45,557 nucleotides of DNA from an uncultured Lachnospiraceae bacterium (GCA_910585715.1 CAJUEX010000008.1:53814-99370), one strand, 5' to 3'. Shown: positions 1 through 8,968, counted from the first letter of the stretch. Notes: generated from the letters alone by a model not told the origin. Numbers and translations: made by a program.

Positions 1-189
1 GAGGACTTAGCAGGACTGCATAAAGAGATGGATGGAGTACACGAAGATATTCATGAAATCCGGGAGGACTTAGCAGGACTGCATAAAGAGATGGATGGAG
101 TACACGAAGATATTCATGAAATCCGGGAGGACCTGTCAGGACTCCATAAAGAAATGGACGACCTCCATGAAGATAATAATGGAATCCAC
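1..189 (+). repeat. 63-bp tandem repeat, three units
   Basis: Bases 1-63 and 64-126 are identical and 127-189 is a diverged third unit. The period of 63 bp keeps the reading frame and encodes three heptads per unit. Further units may lie upstream of the window. Confidence 0.9.
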
Positions 190-300
190 CAAGAAATCAT
201 TGACATGAACCAAAAGGTAACATACATTTACCAGCTTGCATTAGACAATTACGGACAGATAGAAGAAACAAAGACCCGGGTCAAGCTTTTGGAAAAATGA
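1..300 (+). CDS. C-terminal part of a coiled-coil repeat protein (5' end outside window)
   Basis: The reading frame is open from base 1, so the gene begins upstream of the window; an internal ATG at 28 is probably not the start. The translation is a charged, Leu/Ile/His-spaced sequence of 21-residue units (three heptads) predicted to form a coiled coil. Units 1 and 2 (bases 1-63 and 64-126) are identical at DNA level and unit 3 (127-189) is diverged. The C-terminal part (about residues 60-99) is non-repetitive and ends with a Lys/Glu-rich tail. No enzymatic motif is visible. A strong terminator follows. The function is unknown; a structural or partner-binding role is only inferred. Confidence 0.7.
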   Translation, partial: EDLAGLHKEMDGVHEDIHEIREDLAGLHKEMDGVHEDIHEIREDLSGLHKEMDDLHEDNNGIHQEIIDMNQKVTYIYQLALDNYGQIEETKTRVKLLEK

Positions 301-338
301 TTATTTTGCCTGATACTATTGATAATAGAAGAAAATTC

Positions 339-392
339 CCCCAAAATAATAAGCATTTATCTGCAATTGCTTATTATTTTGGGGATTTTTTA
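339..392 (+). terminator. Rho-independent terminator of the coiled-coil gene
   Basis: A 17-bp perfect inverted repeat (339-355 with 368-384, starting CCCCAAAATAATAAGCA) has a 12-base loop and is followed by a T-rich run. It separates the upstream gene from ackA. Confidence 0.9.
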
Positions 393-421
393 TAGAAAAA
401 GATTATTAAGGGTGCTATAAT
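393..421 (+). promoter_or_regulatory. Probable ackA promoter
   Basis: A perfect -10 TATAAT (416-421) lies 17 bases after TAGAAA (393-398), which matches the -35 consensus at four of six positions. It sits between the upstream terminator and ackA. Confidence 0.5.
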
Positions 422-460
422 GAGGTAATTACAATATAGAATGAAAAGAGGTAATATAAA

Positions 461-1663
461 ATGAATATTTTAGTAATTAACTGCGGCAGCTCCTCATTAA
501 AATATCAGTTGATTAACAGCGATTCCGAAGAGGTACTGGCAAAGGGTCTTTGTGAAAGAATCGGCATAGAAGGCAGCGCCATTACCCATCAGCCTCAAAA
601 TGGGGAAAAGAAAACGGAACAGGTGGCTATGAAGAACCATACCGATGCCGTAAAATACGTGATTGAAAAATTGACAGATGAACAGGTTGGTGTAGTGAAA
701 TCCTTAGATGAAATAGAAGCAGTAGGGCATCGCATTGTGCATGGCGGAGAAAAATTTGCAAGTAGCGTAGTAATTGATGAAACAGTTTTAAAGGCAATTG
801 AAGAATGCAATGATTTGGCGCCTCTGCACAATCCGGCAAACCTGATTGGAATTAACTCCTGCAGGGAAATTATGCCTGATGTGCCAATGGTGGCAGTATT
901 TGATACAGCTTTCCATCAGACCATGCCTGAGAAAGCATATCTTTACGGACTCCCATATGAATACTATGAAGCATATAAGGTAAGAAGATATGGATTTCAT
1001 GGAACAAGCCATGATTTTGTATCGAAAAGGGCGGCAGAACTGCTGGGAAAGGACAGAAAGGAATTAAAAATAATCGTTTGCCACCTGGGAAACGGAGCAT
1101 CGGTTACTGCTGTAAAAAATGGAGAATCCGTTGATACTTCCATGGGACTGACTCCGTTAGAAGGCTTGATTATGGGAACACGTTCCGGTGACCTGGACCC
1201 TGCCATTATCAGCTTCCTTTGTGAAAAGGAGCAAAAAACTGTAGCGGAAATAATTGATATCTGTAACAAAAAATCAGGAGTTTTGGGATTATCAAAAGGA
1301 CTGTCCAGTGATTTCAGGGATTTAGGGCAGGCGGCAGGAGAAGGCAGCGAAGCTGCTAAAACCGCATTGGAAACTTACAGCTACCGGGTTGCCAAATATG
1401 TAGGAGCTTATGTGGCAGCCATGAATGGAGTGGATGTCATTGCGTTTACTGCAGGGGTAGGAGAAAATAACGGAAGCGTAAGGTCAGGCATCTTAAGCTA
1501 TTTGGGCTATCTGGGAATAGAAGTTGATGAAGACAAAAATGCCATAAGAGGTGAGGAAACGACTATTTCCACGCCGGATTCCAAAGTAACCGTTATGGTG
1601 GTTCCCACCAATGAAGAGCTTGCCATTGCAAGAGAAACTGCAAGACTGATAAAATCCAGATAA
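461..1663 (+). CDS. ackA: Acetate kinase
   Basis: This cytoplasmic enzyme interconverts acetyl phosphate plus ADP with acetate plus ATP, the last step of fermentative acetate formation. At 400 residues it has normal family length. The N-terminal phosphate-binding motif NCGSSSLKY is at 7-15, the arginine of HRIVHGG falls at residue 91, and GFHGTSHDF places histidine at 180, matching the catalytic residues of the Methanosarcina enzyme. The late glycine-rich motif FTAGVGENN is present. An AAAGAGGT-type ribosome site precedes the ATG. The usual partner pta is not next to it: a coiled-coil gene lies upstream and a small membrane protein downstream, so the gene is probably transcribed alone from the TATAAT at 416. 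Confidence 0.97.
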   Translation: MNILVINCGSSSLKYQLINSDSEEVLAKGLCERIGIEGSAITHQPQNGEKKTEQVAMKNHTDAVKYVIEKLTDEQVGVVKSLDEIEAVGHRIVHGGEKFASSVVIDETVLKAIEECNDLAPLHNPANLIGINSCREIMPDVPMVAVFDTAFHQTMPEKAYLYGLPYEYYEAYKVRRYGFHGTSHDFVSKRAAELLGKDRKELKIIVCHLGNGASVTAVKNGESVDTSMGLTPLEGLIMGTRSGDLDPAIISFLCEKEQKTVAEIIDICNKKSGVLGLSKGLSSDFRDLGQAAGEGSEAAKTALETYSYRVAKYVGAYVAAMNGVDVIAFTAGVGENNGSVRSGILSYLGYLGIEVDEDKNAIRGEETTISTPDSKVTVMVVPTNEELAIARETARLIKSR

Positions 1664-1743
1664 CATTTTCTGCCTGAAGCCTGTTCGGGTATTGGAGGAA
1701 ATAGTTTCGGCTGAACTGACGTATATAAAAAGGAAGATGAAAA

Positions 1744-2091
1744 ATGAAAAATCGAATTTTAAGCTATATGGAATATATGGATAAGGTTCTTGAAAAAAAT
1801 GAAACCGGACTTACCTATGAAGAAATTATGCAAGAGCATTTGATACAAATACAATTTTTCAGTCATGAAAGACTGGTTCATCTTCTGGTAACCATAACCT
1901 TTGCCTTATTGGCTTTCGGCACTTTTTTTCTGCTGATAGTATCATTTTCACCGGGACTGATATGTTTGTTTATTGCTGTGTTTATCTTGCTGATTCCTTA
2001 TATTATGCATTACTATCTGTTGGAAAACGGGGTGCAGAAAATGTACCGGCAGTATGATGAGCTGTTAAAACAAATGCGTAACGAAAGATAA
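1744..2091 (+). CDS. Small membrane protein of unknown function
   Basis: This 115-residue protein has an acidic soluble N-terminus (1-42), two adjacent hydrophobic segments (about 43-66 and 69-92) that look like a transmembrane hairpin, and a short charged C-terminal tail. A GGAAGATG-type ribosome site lies just before the ATG and a terminator follows directly. I do not recognise a family. It is separated from the next small membrane protein gene by a terminator, so the two are not clearly one operon. Confidence 0.65.
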   Translation: MKNRILSYMEYMDKVLEKNETGLTYEEIMQEHLIQIQFFSHERLVHLLVTITFALLAFGTFFLLIVSFSPGLICLFIAVFILLIPYIMHYYLLENGVQKMYRQYDELLKQMRNER

Positions 2092-2103
2092 AAGTTAGAA
2101 ATG

Positions 2104-2131
2104 AAGACTTGGAAACTTCCCAAGTCTTTTC
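2104..2131 (+). terminator. Rho-independent terminator
   Basis: A 9-bp stem AAGACTTGG/CCAAGTCTT (2104-2112 with 2120-2128) with a 7-base loop runs into a short T tract, just after the stop codon at 2091. Confidence 0.8.
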
Positions 2132-2242
2132 TCTTACTATAGTATTGAACAGCAGCCGCGATTTTGTCTCGCCATAAAAACCAGTCACCACAGGGCGTCT
2201 TACAATTGGCTATGTGTAAAATAAGAAAAAAGGGGAAAAATT

Positions 2243-2899
2243 ATGGAAGGAATAAAAGATAACAATGAAAATGAGAGACTGTTAGAGCAGTTGAAATATG
2301 ATGTTTTTTATAAAAAACAGGAGCTGGAATTTGCCATAGCCCAAAATGCTTCCCGTCAAAGAAATTTAGAAACAAATCTGGGGCTTTGCGCTTCAAGATT
2401 TAAGGTTTCTGTATCAATACTTTTGTTTCTGGTGATTTCAGGAATGGTATTTTCAGAACTTATCAGCGTGGGCAATTCCTTTGTGACATCTGCTTTTGGA
2501 TTGATTTATCTTATTACAGGAGTATTTTACTTCGGACTGATGATAGCGCTGTTTTATAATACTTTGGAACGCTTCATGCGCTGGTTTGAAAATTTCAGTA
2601 CAAAACGGGGAAAAGAATATTGTGAAAAAAAGGGGATTTTCACTATGTCCATGGAGCATGCAGAATGTGCCGGACAGTTGGAAATGCAAAAGAAAGAAGT
2701 GGAAATAGTCAGGGAAATAGAAAAAGAACTGGAAGGTGAAATTCACATCACCCGACTAAAAGAATTGATATACATAATAGCTTCTATGGAAAGCTATCCG
2801 GAAGTGCCAAAAGGAAAGACAAGAGCAACAAAGGAAGAAAAACGAAAATGCGTCATAATGACAGTTATTTTTTTCTTTGTATTTTATTTCTTTTTATAA
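2243..2899 (+). CDS. Membrane protein of unknown function
   Basis: The protein has 218 residues. A charged N-terminal helical region (1-50) is followed by two transmembrane segments (about 55-75 and 80-105), a charged region rich in Glu and Lys that may form a coiled coil (about 115-195), and a strongly hydrophobic C-terminal segment (about 203-218) ending almost at the stop, which resembles a tail anchor. The ribosome site is AAAAAGGGGAAAA before the ATG. No family motif was recognised. The size and layout suggest a small envelope protein; any link to the neighbouring exporter is inference. Confidence 0.65.
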   Translation: MEGIKDNNENERLLEQLKYDVFYKKQELEFAIAQNASRQRNLETNLGLCASRFKVSVSILLFLVISGMVFSELISVGNSFVTSAFGLIYLITGVFYFGLMIALFYNTLERFMRWFENFSTKRGKEYCEKKGIFTMSMEHAECAGQLEMQKKEVEIVREIEKELEGEIHITRLKELIYIIASMESYPEVPKGKTRATKEEKRKCVIMTVIFFFVFYFFL

Positions 2900-2954
2900 A
2901 TGAAACAAAAGAATCTAAAAAAGTGAAAACTTTCTAAAAAATCCAAAAACCTTC

Positions 2955-2982
2955 TTGCTATTAAAAAATAAGCTCATATAAT
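2955..2982 (+). promoter_or_regulatory. Promoter of the ABC exporter operon
   Basis: TTGCTA (2955-2960) and TATAAT (2977-2982) are separated by 16 bases, about 50 bases upstream of the first exporter gene. A dyad that could bind a repressor lies just downstream. Confidence 0.6.
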
Positions 2983-2986
2983 AAGT

Positions 2987-3012
2987 AATTAGCCAATTCA
3001 AGATTGGTAATT
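2987..3012. promoter_or_regulatory. Possible operator dyad upstream of the ABC exporter
   Basis: The sequence AATTA-g-CCAAT / TCAAG / ATTGG-TAATT is an inverted repeat with 10-bp half-sites and one bulged base. It lies just 3' of the predicted -10 box, where a repressor could block transcription. No MarR or TetR gene is adjacent, so the cognate protein is unknown. Confidence 0.45.
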
Positions 3013-3031
3013 TAAGTAAGGAGATAACCCT

Positions 3032-5317
3032 ATGATTAAAGTTCTAAAGTTTGCAAAAAAATCATGGTATGTGATGATTATCATTTTGCTGTTACTTTTC
3101 GTTCAGGCTAATTGCGACCTTGCCCTGCCGGAATACACTTCCGACATTGTGGATGTGGGCATTCAGTCAAAGGGCATTGAAAGTCCGGTGCCGGAAAAAA
3201 TGAGAGAGGAAACCTTTGAACAACTGGTTCTTTTTATGAATCAGGAGGAAGAGGAGCTGTTTCGCGCCTGTTATAGAAAAAACGGTACAACGTATGAGCT
3301 GGCTGTTGCCTGTGAAGAAGACAATAAGGGAAGACAAAAGGACGGCATTACATATGTTTCAGAAGAGGAGTATGAAAAATTCCGGCAGATGCTGATGGAA
3401 AAAGAAACCATATTTTCCATGCTCACCTCTGAAGGGGAAGAAGCAGACGCAATGAAGTCCCAAATGCTTTCTCAAATGGGGCTTCCGGAAGACACGGATA
3501 TCATCACTGCGTTTTCCATGCTTCCAAAAGAAACAGTGCTGGAAATCTGTAACGGGATTTCAGAAAAAATGGCGGATATGTCCGATTTGATCGGGGAGTC
3601 CACTGCCATAGCCTTTGTTTCGGCTGAATATGAAGCAATGGGCGTGGATGTGGATAAAATGCAGATGGATTACCTGAAAAGAAAAGGGCTGGAAATGCTT
3701 GGAATTGCGGTTCTGGGCATGATTGTCTCTATAATTGTAGCCTTTATAGCTTCAAGGCTTGCAGCAAATGTGGCAAAGGATTTAAGAAATAAAGTATATA
3801 AAAAGGTGGTTTCCTTTTCCAATGGGGAAATCAATCAGTTTTCCACATCATCGTTGATTACAAGATGTACCAATGATATTCAGCAGGTACAGATGGTTCT
3901 GATTATGATATTCAGAATTGTGTTGTACGCTCCCATTATGGGAATCGGAGGCATTGTGAAAGTTATTCAGACAGGAACCCATATGACATGGATTATAGCA
4001 GTGGCAGTTGTGCTGGTGCTTTCCCTTGTGGGAATCCTTATGATAATTGCAATGCCGAAATTCAAGATAATGCAGACCCTTGTGGACAGGTTAAATCTGG
4101 TTTCCAGGGAAACTCTTACAGGTATTTCCGTTATCCGTGCTTTTGGCAGGGAAAAATATGAGGAAGAGCGTTTTCAGGATGCCAGCACGGATTTGATGAA
4201 GACCCAGTTATTTACCCACAGGACCATGGCGTTTATGATGCCTACCATGATGTTTGTGATGAATGGCATTACCGTATTGATTATATGGGTGGGAGCCCAT
4301 GGCATCGATTTGGGAAATCTGCAGGTTGGCGATATGATGGCATTTATCACATACACAATGCAGATAGTCATGGCATTTTTAATGATTACCATGGTATCCG
4401 TTATGCTTCCGAGAGCGGCTGTATCTGCAGTTCGTATTGATGAAGTGTTAAATACGAAAACCCATATTCACAATCCGGAAGAGCCTGAAAAATTCGGAAA
4501 GAATGTAAAAGGCGTTGTAAGCTTTGAGCATGTATATTTTGCTTACCCCAATTCAAAGGAGGATGCTTTAGAGGATATCCACTTTACTGCCAATCCCGGA
4601 GAAACAACGGCTATCATCGGCAGCACCGGCTGCGGCAAGTCCACTTTAGTCCAGCTTCTGCCAAGGCTTTATGATGTAAAGGAAGGCGCCGTTAAAATTG
4701 ACGGGGTGGATATCCGGAAGTTAGACCTTGCTGACTTAAGGGAACAGATTGGCTACGTGCCCCAGAAGGGAATGCTGTTTTCCGGAACCATAAAAAGCAA
4801 CATCGGATTTGGCAGAAAAGAGGTTCCCATGGAGCAGATTCAGGAAGCTGCCGAAATCGCCCAGGCAAGTGAATTCATTATGGCAAAGCCGGATACTTTT
4901 GAGGAGCATATTGCTCAGGGCGGCGGAAATGTTTCCGGCGGACAGAAGCAGCGCCTTTCCATTGCCAGGGCAATTGCAAAACAGCCGAAGATTTATGTGT
5001 TTGACGACAGCTTTTCCGCCCTTGATTATAAAACAGATCAGATACTCAGAAAGGCTTTAAATGAAAAGACAAAGGATGCCACTGTAATTATTGTGGCTCA
5101 AAGAATCAGCACAATTTTACATGCGGATAAAATCCTTGTGCTGGATGATGGAAAAATCGTCGGGCAGGGCACTCATGAGGAGCTGCTTGCAGGTAACGAA
5201 GTGTACCGCCAGATTGCAGCCAGCCAGCTATCAGAGGCAGAAATGAATGCCAGTACAGGAAAAAGCCGGGAGAAGCAGTCAGGGCAAAAGAAATCCGTAA
5301 AAAAGGAGGTACAATAG
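3032..5317 (+). CDS. ABC exporter subunit with degenerate ATP site and large extracellular insert
   Basis: This half-transporter has an N-terminal membrane domain fused to an ATPase, 761 residues in all. TM1 lies at about 13-28. It is followed by a roughly 190-residue hydrophilic, acidic region before TM2 (about 222-243), predicted to be an extracellular domain. The ATPase domain has Walker A GSTGCGKST (530-538) and signature VSGGQ. The catalytic glutamate after Walker B is replaced by aspartate (D658-D659) and the H-loop histidine by glutamine (Q690). These are the classic signs of the degenerate subunit of heterodimeric exporters such as TM287/288, LmrCD and BmrCD. The gene ends one base before the second subunit, so the two are translationally coupled. 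The substrate cannot be told from sequence; drugs, lipids or peptides are all possible. Confidence 0.93.
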   Translation: MIKVLKFAKKSWYVMIIILLLLFVQANCDLALPEYTSDIVDVGIQSKGIESPVPEKMREETFEQLVLFMNQEEEELFRACYRKNGTTYELAVACEEDNKGRQKDGITYVSEEEYEKFRQMLMEKETIFSMLTSEGEEADAMKSQMLSQMGLPEDTDIITAFSMLPKETVLEICNGISEKMADMSDLIGESTAIAFVSAEYEAMGVDVDKMQMDYLKRKGLEMLGIAVLGMIVSIIVAFIASRLAANVAKDLRNKVYKKVVSFSNGEINQFSTSSLITRCTNDIQQVQMVLIMIFRIVLYAPIMGIGGIVKVIQTGTHMTWIIAVAVVLVLSLVGILMIIAMPKFKIMQTLVDRLNLVSRETLTGISVIRAFGREKYEEERFQDASTDLMKTQLFTHRTMAFMMPTMMFVMNGITVLIIWVGAHGIDLGNLQVGDMMAFITYTMQIVMAFLMITMVSVMLPRAAVSAVRIDEVLNTKTHIHNPEEPEKFGKNVKGVVSFEHVYFAYPNSKEDALEDIHFTANPGETTAIIGSTGCGKSTLVQLLPRLYDVKEGAVKIDGVDIRKLDLADLREQIGYVPQKGMLFSGTIKSNIGFGRKEVPMEQIQEAAEIAQASEFIMAKPDTFEEHIAQGGGNVSGGQKQRLSIARAIAKQPKIYVFDDSFSALDYKTDQILRKALNEKTKDATVIIVAQRISTILHADKILVLDDGKIVGQGTHEELLAGNEVYRQIAASQLSEAEMNASTGKSREKQSGQKKSVKKEVQ

Positions 5318-5318
5318 C

Positions 5319-7187
5319 ATGAGTGAAGAAAATAAGCAGAACGTTATGAGAAGGCCTCCAAGGAGAGGACCTGGCCACGGCCCCGGGGGCGGCATGATGC
5401 CGGGCGAAAAGGCAAAGAATTTTAAGGGAACCATGAAAAAGCTGATTCAGTATATGAGCAAATACCATGCTGCTATTATCGTTGTGATGATTTTCACGGT
5501 AGGCAGCACGGTATTTAATGTAATCGGTCCCAAGGTTTTAGGTAAGGCAACTACCGAGATTTTTAACGGCCTGATAGATAAGATTAACGGAGGCAGCGGG
5601 ATAGATTTTGTAAAGATAGGCTGGATTCTGATAATACTATTAGCTCTTTATGGAGTCAGCGCTTTATGCGGCTATGTGCAGGGCTTTGTTATGTCAGGCA
5701 TTTCCCAGAAAACAGCCTTCCGCATGAGAAAGGAAATTTCAGAAAAAATCCATAAGCTGCCCATGAATTATTATGATAAAAAAACATATGGAGAAATCCT
5801 CTCCAGAATCACCAATGACGTGGATACGCTGGGCATGAGCTTAAACCAGACCATCACCCAGCTAATCAGCAGCGTGGCAACCCTGATTGGCGTGCTCATT
5901 ATGATGCTGAGCATAAGCCCTCTTATGACAATTATCGCCCTGCTGATTCTGCCGGTTTCCGGAGGGCTCATCGGCTTTATCATCAAGCATTCCCAGAAAT
6001 ACTTTGTAAAGCAGCAGGAATACCTTGGGCATGTAAACGGTCAGGTGGAGGAAACTTTCGGAGGACATCAGGTAGTAAAATTATTTGGCGCAGAGGAAAG
6101 CTTTGAAAAGGAATTTAACAGGGTAAATGAAGAGCTTTACGATTCCGCCTGGAAGTCCCAGTTCTTTTCCGGCCTTGCCCAGCCCATTATGGGCTTTGTA
6201 GGAAACCTTGGCTATGTGGCGGTGGCAGTCATAGGCGGTTATCTGAATATAAAAAGAGTGATTGAGGTAGGAGATATTCAGTCCTTTATCCAATATGTAA
6301 GACAGTTTACACAGCCCATTACCCAGATTGCCCAGGTGTCCAACCAACTTCAGTCCACGGCAGCGGCAGCAGAGCGTATCTTTGAATTTCTGGAGGAAGA
6401 GGAAGAAGAGCAGTTTGCCAAAAACCATGCGCCCATACATGCTTCCGAGCTGGTAGGGGATGTTGCCTTTGAGCATGTGAAATTTGGCTATAACCCGGAG
6501 AAAATCATTATCAACGACTTTTCCGCCAAGGTAAAGCAGGGACAGAAGATTGCCATTGTAGGACCTACCGGCGCGGGAAAGACTACTATGGTAAAGCTGC
6601 TCATGCGTTTTTATGATGTGACGGACGGAGCTATTTTGCTGGATGGTCATAATATAAAGGATTTTGACCGAACGGAATTGAGAGAGGCATTTGGAATGGT
6701 CCTTCAGGACACATGGCTGTTTAAAGGTTCCATCATGGAAAATATCCGCTACGGCAGACTGGATGCCACGGATGAAGAGGTTATTGAAGCCGCAAAGGCA
6801 GCCCACGCCCACCGGTTTATCCAGACCCTTCCGGGAGGCTATGATATGGAGCTGAATGAAGAGGCATCCAACGTTTCCCAGGGACAGAAGCAGCTTCTGA
6901 CCATAGCAAGGGCTATTCTTGCCGACAACCGGGTGCTGATTCTGGATGAGGCTACCAGCAGCGTGGATACCAGAACGGAGGTCCGGATACAAAAGGCTAT
7001 GGACAATTTGATGGAGGGCAGAACAAGCTTTATTATTGCCCATCGTTTATCCACTATCCGGAATGCGGATTTGATTCTGGTTATGAAGGATGGGGATATT
7101 ATTGAACAGGGAAGCCATGAGGAACTGATGGAACAGGGCGGGTTTTATTGTAATTTGTATAATTCGCAGTTTGAGGAGAGTGCGTAG
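5319..7187 (+). CDS. ABC exporter subunit with consensus ATPase
   Basis: This is the partner half-transporter, 622 residues. A Gly/Pro/Arg-rich cytoplasmic N-terminus (about 8-35) precedes six membrane segments (about 50-325) and an ATPase domain with Walker A GPTGAGKTT (415-423), Walker B LILDEATSS with the catalytic glutamate at 544, and H-loop histidine at 575. Its signature is VSQGQ (519-523) instead of LSGGQ. That motif would face the degenerate Walker A of the first subunit, so the pair holds one working and one degenerate ATP site, as known for heterodimeric exporters. AGGAGGT precedes the ATG, with a one-base gap from the upstream stop. A terminator follows at 7260. Confidence 0.94.
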   Translation: MSEENKQNVMRRPPRRGPGHGPGGGMMPGEKAKNFKGTMKKLIQYMSKYHAAIIVVMIFTVGSTVFNVIGPKVLGKATTEIFNGLIDKINGGSGIDFVKIGWILIILLALYGVSALCGYVQGFVMSGISQKTAFRMRKEISEKIHKLPMNYYDKKTYGEILSRITNDVDTLGMSLNQTITQLISSVATLIGVLIMMLSISPLMTIIALLILPVSGGLIGFIIKHSQKYFVKQQEYLGHVNGQVEETFGGHQVVKLFGAEESFEKEFNRVNEELYDSAWKSQFFSGLAQPIMGFVGNLGYVAVAVIGGYLNIKRVIEVGDIQSFIQYVRQFTQPITQIAQVSNQLQSTAAAAERIFEFLEEEEEEQFAKNHAPIHASELVGDVAFEHVKFGYNPEKIIINDFSAKVKQGQKIAIVGPTGAGKTTMVKLLMRFYDVTDGAILLDGHNIKDFDRTELREAFGMVLQDTWLFKGSIMENIRYGRLDATDEEVIEAAKAAHAHRFIQTLPGGYDMELNEEASNVSQGQKQLLTIARAILADNRVLILDEATSSVDTRTEVRIQKAMDNLMEGRTSFIIAHRLSTIRNADLILVMKDGDIIEQGSHEELMEQGGFYCNLYNSQFEESA

Positions 7188-7259
7188 GAGGGTGGAGTTA
7201 TAGGAAGGTTAGTGTGAGAGAAAAATTGTTTTTTGGAAATTTATGTGATAAGTGATGGC

Positions 7260-7298
7260 AAAAAGTCCCGAGATGAAAATTTTGGGGCTTTTTGTTTA
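7260..7298 (+). terminator. Terminator after the ABC exporter operon
   Basis: Stem AAAAAGTCCC/GGGGCTTTTT (7260-7269 with 7284-7293, one G-U pair) is followed by T-rich sequence. It marks the left edge of the AT-rich accessory block. Confidence 0.8.
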
Positions 7299-7304
7299 TT
7301 TTAG

Positions 7305-7333
7305 TTGTATAAGATAGGGTAGTGTTGTATGAT
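7305..7333 (+). promoter_or_regulatory. Possible promoter of the SIR2-domain gene
   Basis: TTGTAT (7305-7310) and TATGAT (7328-7333) are spaced by 17 bases, shortly before the gene. The -35 is weak. Confidence 0.4.
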
Positions 7334-7400
7334 ATAGGTAATTGAGAAGAGGTTTGGGTATGTGAATTATAGAGCAAGTATATGGGAGATGATAAAATAT

Positions 7401-8963
7401 ATGACAATCGAAAATATCATAGAGAATTTTAATACAACACCTTTTTTGTTTATTGGTTCTGGAATTACAAGAAGATATTTGAATTTGCCAGATTGGGAAG
7501 GCTTGTTGGAACATTTTGCAAAAGAAATATCAGATGATGATTTTGCTTATAGTGCTTACAGAAATAAAGCAGAAAAATATGATTGCCCTGTAGGTGTTTT
7601 GCCTAAGGTGGCAGAGTTAATTCAAAATGATTATGATAATAAATGGTTTGCAGATTCTTCTATTCGTACAGTTGATACAAAAATATTGGAAGAAATTCAT
7701 AAGGGATTATCACCATTTAAGGCTGAGGTTTCGGCTTTTATAAAAAGGTATTGTAAAATTAATGCAAAGTATGGGGAAGAAATAAATGAATTGGTTTACA
7801 TATCTGAGAAAAATATAGCCGGTGTAATTACCACAAATTATGATACGTTTCTTGAGGATAATTTCCAAGGATTTGCTAAGTTTGTTGGGCAAAGTCAGCT
7901 CATATTTTCGGCAATACAAGGAATAGCTGAGATATATAAAATACATGGTTCTGTTGAATATCCAGATAGTATTATAATAAATGAAAGGGATTATTTGAAT
8001 TTTGAAAAAAAGAGTGCATATTTGGCAGCAAAACTTATGACTATTTTTATGGAATATCCTATTATGTTTCTAGGCTATTCAATTAATGATAGCAATATTT
8101 TAACTATAATTAAATCTATAGTTAATTGCCTTTCTGAAAGTCAATTAAAAGTATTAGAAGAGCGCTTTGTATTTGTAGAATATAAACCAGAAATAATTGG
8201 TGCAGAGGTTTCAAAGTATACGATTATGGTTGGAGACAAACCGCTAACGATGCGAAGGATTTTGTTAGAGGATTTTATGCTCATTTATAAGTCATTAGAA
8301 AATAAAAAAGCTAAATTGCCAGTGCGAATTTTACGTAGATTTAAACAGGAATTATATAATTATACAATTTCAAATATTCCTACAGCAAATTTAAGAGTAG
8401 CATCTATTGAAGATAGCCGAGTGGATGATGAGGAATTAGTGCTTGCCATTGGTAAAGTTTCAGATTTTGGATTGAGGGGATTGAGTGGAATTGATTCGAA
8501 TGAGTGGTTTCGTAATATTGTTATTGATGATTTGGATTTTACTGCTGATGAACTATTAGAGCATGCATTTTTGAAGGTGTTAAAACAGAATTCCGGTAGG
8601 TTGCCGGTAAATAAATACCTTGCAAATGCTACAAAAAGATATCCAGCATGTGAACAGCTTGCTCAAAAGCAGGATTTTAATCATATAATCTCGAATACTA
8701 TAAAGAAAAATCGAAAGTGTTTGGGAAATTATTCTTCTGTAAAACAAATTTGGGCTCAGGAGAAGGTATCTGTTGAAAAAGCAACAAGATTAATTTCTCA
8801 TTTAGAAGAAAAGCAAATTGATATAGCTGAGTTAGAAAGGGTATTGCTGGAATTGTTTGAGGAGAATGTTAATATATTGCAGTCTTCAGATTCAGGAGTA
8901 CGGACTAATATTAGAAGATTGATAATGATTTATGATTATTTAAAATGGGGAAATAGAAAATAA
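7401..8963 (+). CDS. SIR2-domain protein, probable NAD-consuming defence effector
   Basis: An N-terminal SIR2-like domain (about residues 1-240, SIR2_2 type) is followed by about 280 residues I cannot assign. Visible motifs, numbered from the ATG at 7401, are FLFIGSGIT (nucleotide loop, GSG at 19-21), TTNYD with Asn146 and KIHGS with His182. The last two match the Asn/His pair essential in defence sirtuins such as ThsA and DSR2. A GTG at 7362 in the same frame has a better-placed GAAGAGG ribosome site and would add 13 residues; I prefer 7401 because the domain starts there. The gene is much more AT-rich than its left neighbours, suggesting transfer. Depletion of NAD+ on phage infection is inferred from the family; the long C-terminus is the likely sensor. 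Confidence 0.82.
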   Translation: MTIENIIENFNTTPFLFIGSGITRRYLNLPDWEGLLEHFAKEISDDDFAYSAYRNKAEKYDCPVGVLPKVAELIQNDYDNKWFADSSIRTVDTKILEEIHKGLSPFKAEVSAFIKRYCKINAKYGEEINELVYISEKNIAGVITTNYDTFLEDNFQGFAKFVGQSQLIFSAIQGIAEIYKIHGSVEYPDSIIINERDYLNFEKKSAYLAAKLMTIFMEYPIMFLGYSINDSNILTIIKSIVNCLSESQLKVLEERFVFVEYKPEIIGAEVSKYTIMVGDKPLTMRRILLEDFMLIYKSLENKKAKLPVRILRRFKQELYNYTISNIPTANLRVASIEDSRVDDEELVLAIGKVSDFGLRGLSGIDSNEWFRNIVIDDLDFTADELLEHAFLKVLKQNSGRLPVNKYLANATKRYPACEQLAQKQDFNHIISNTIKKNRKCLGNYSSVKQIWAQEKVSVEKATRLISHLEEKQIDIAELERVLLELFEENVNILQSSDSGVRTNIRRLIMIYDYLKWGNRK

Positions 8964-8968
8964 AAGAA

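Noticed and set aside
1..189. Possible CRISPR array because of regular repeats
   Set aside because: The units are directly adjacent with no spacers and encode an in-frame coiled coil.
6081..7043. 320-residue minus-strand open frame
   Set aside because: It lies opposite the well supported ABC exporter gene and shows no domain; it is a shadow frame.
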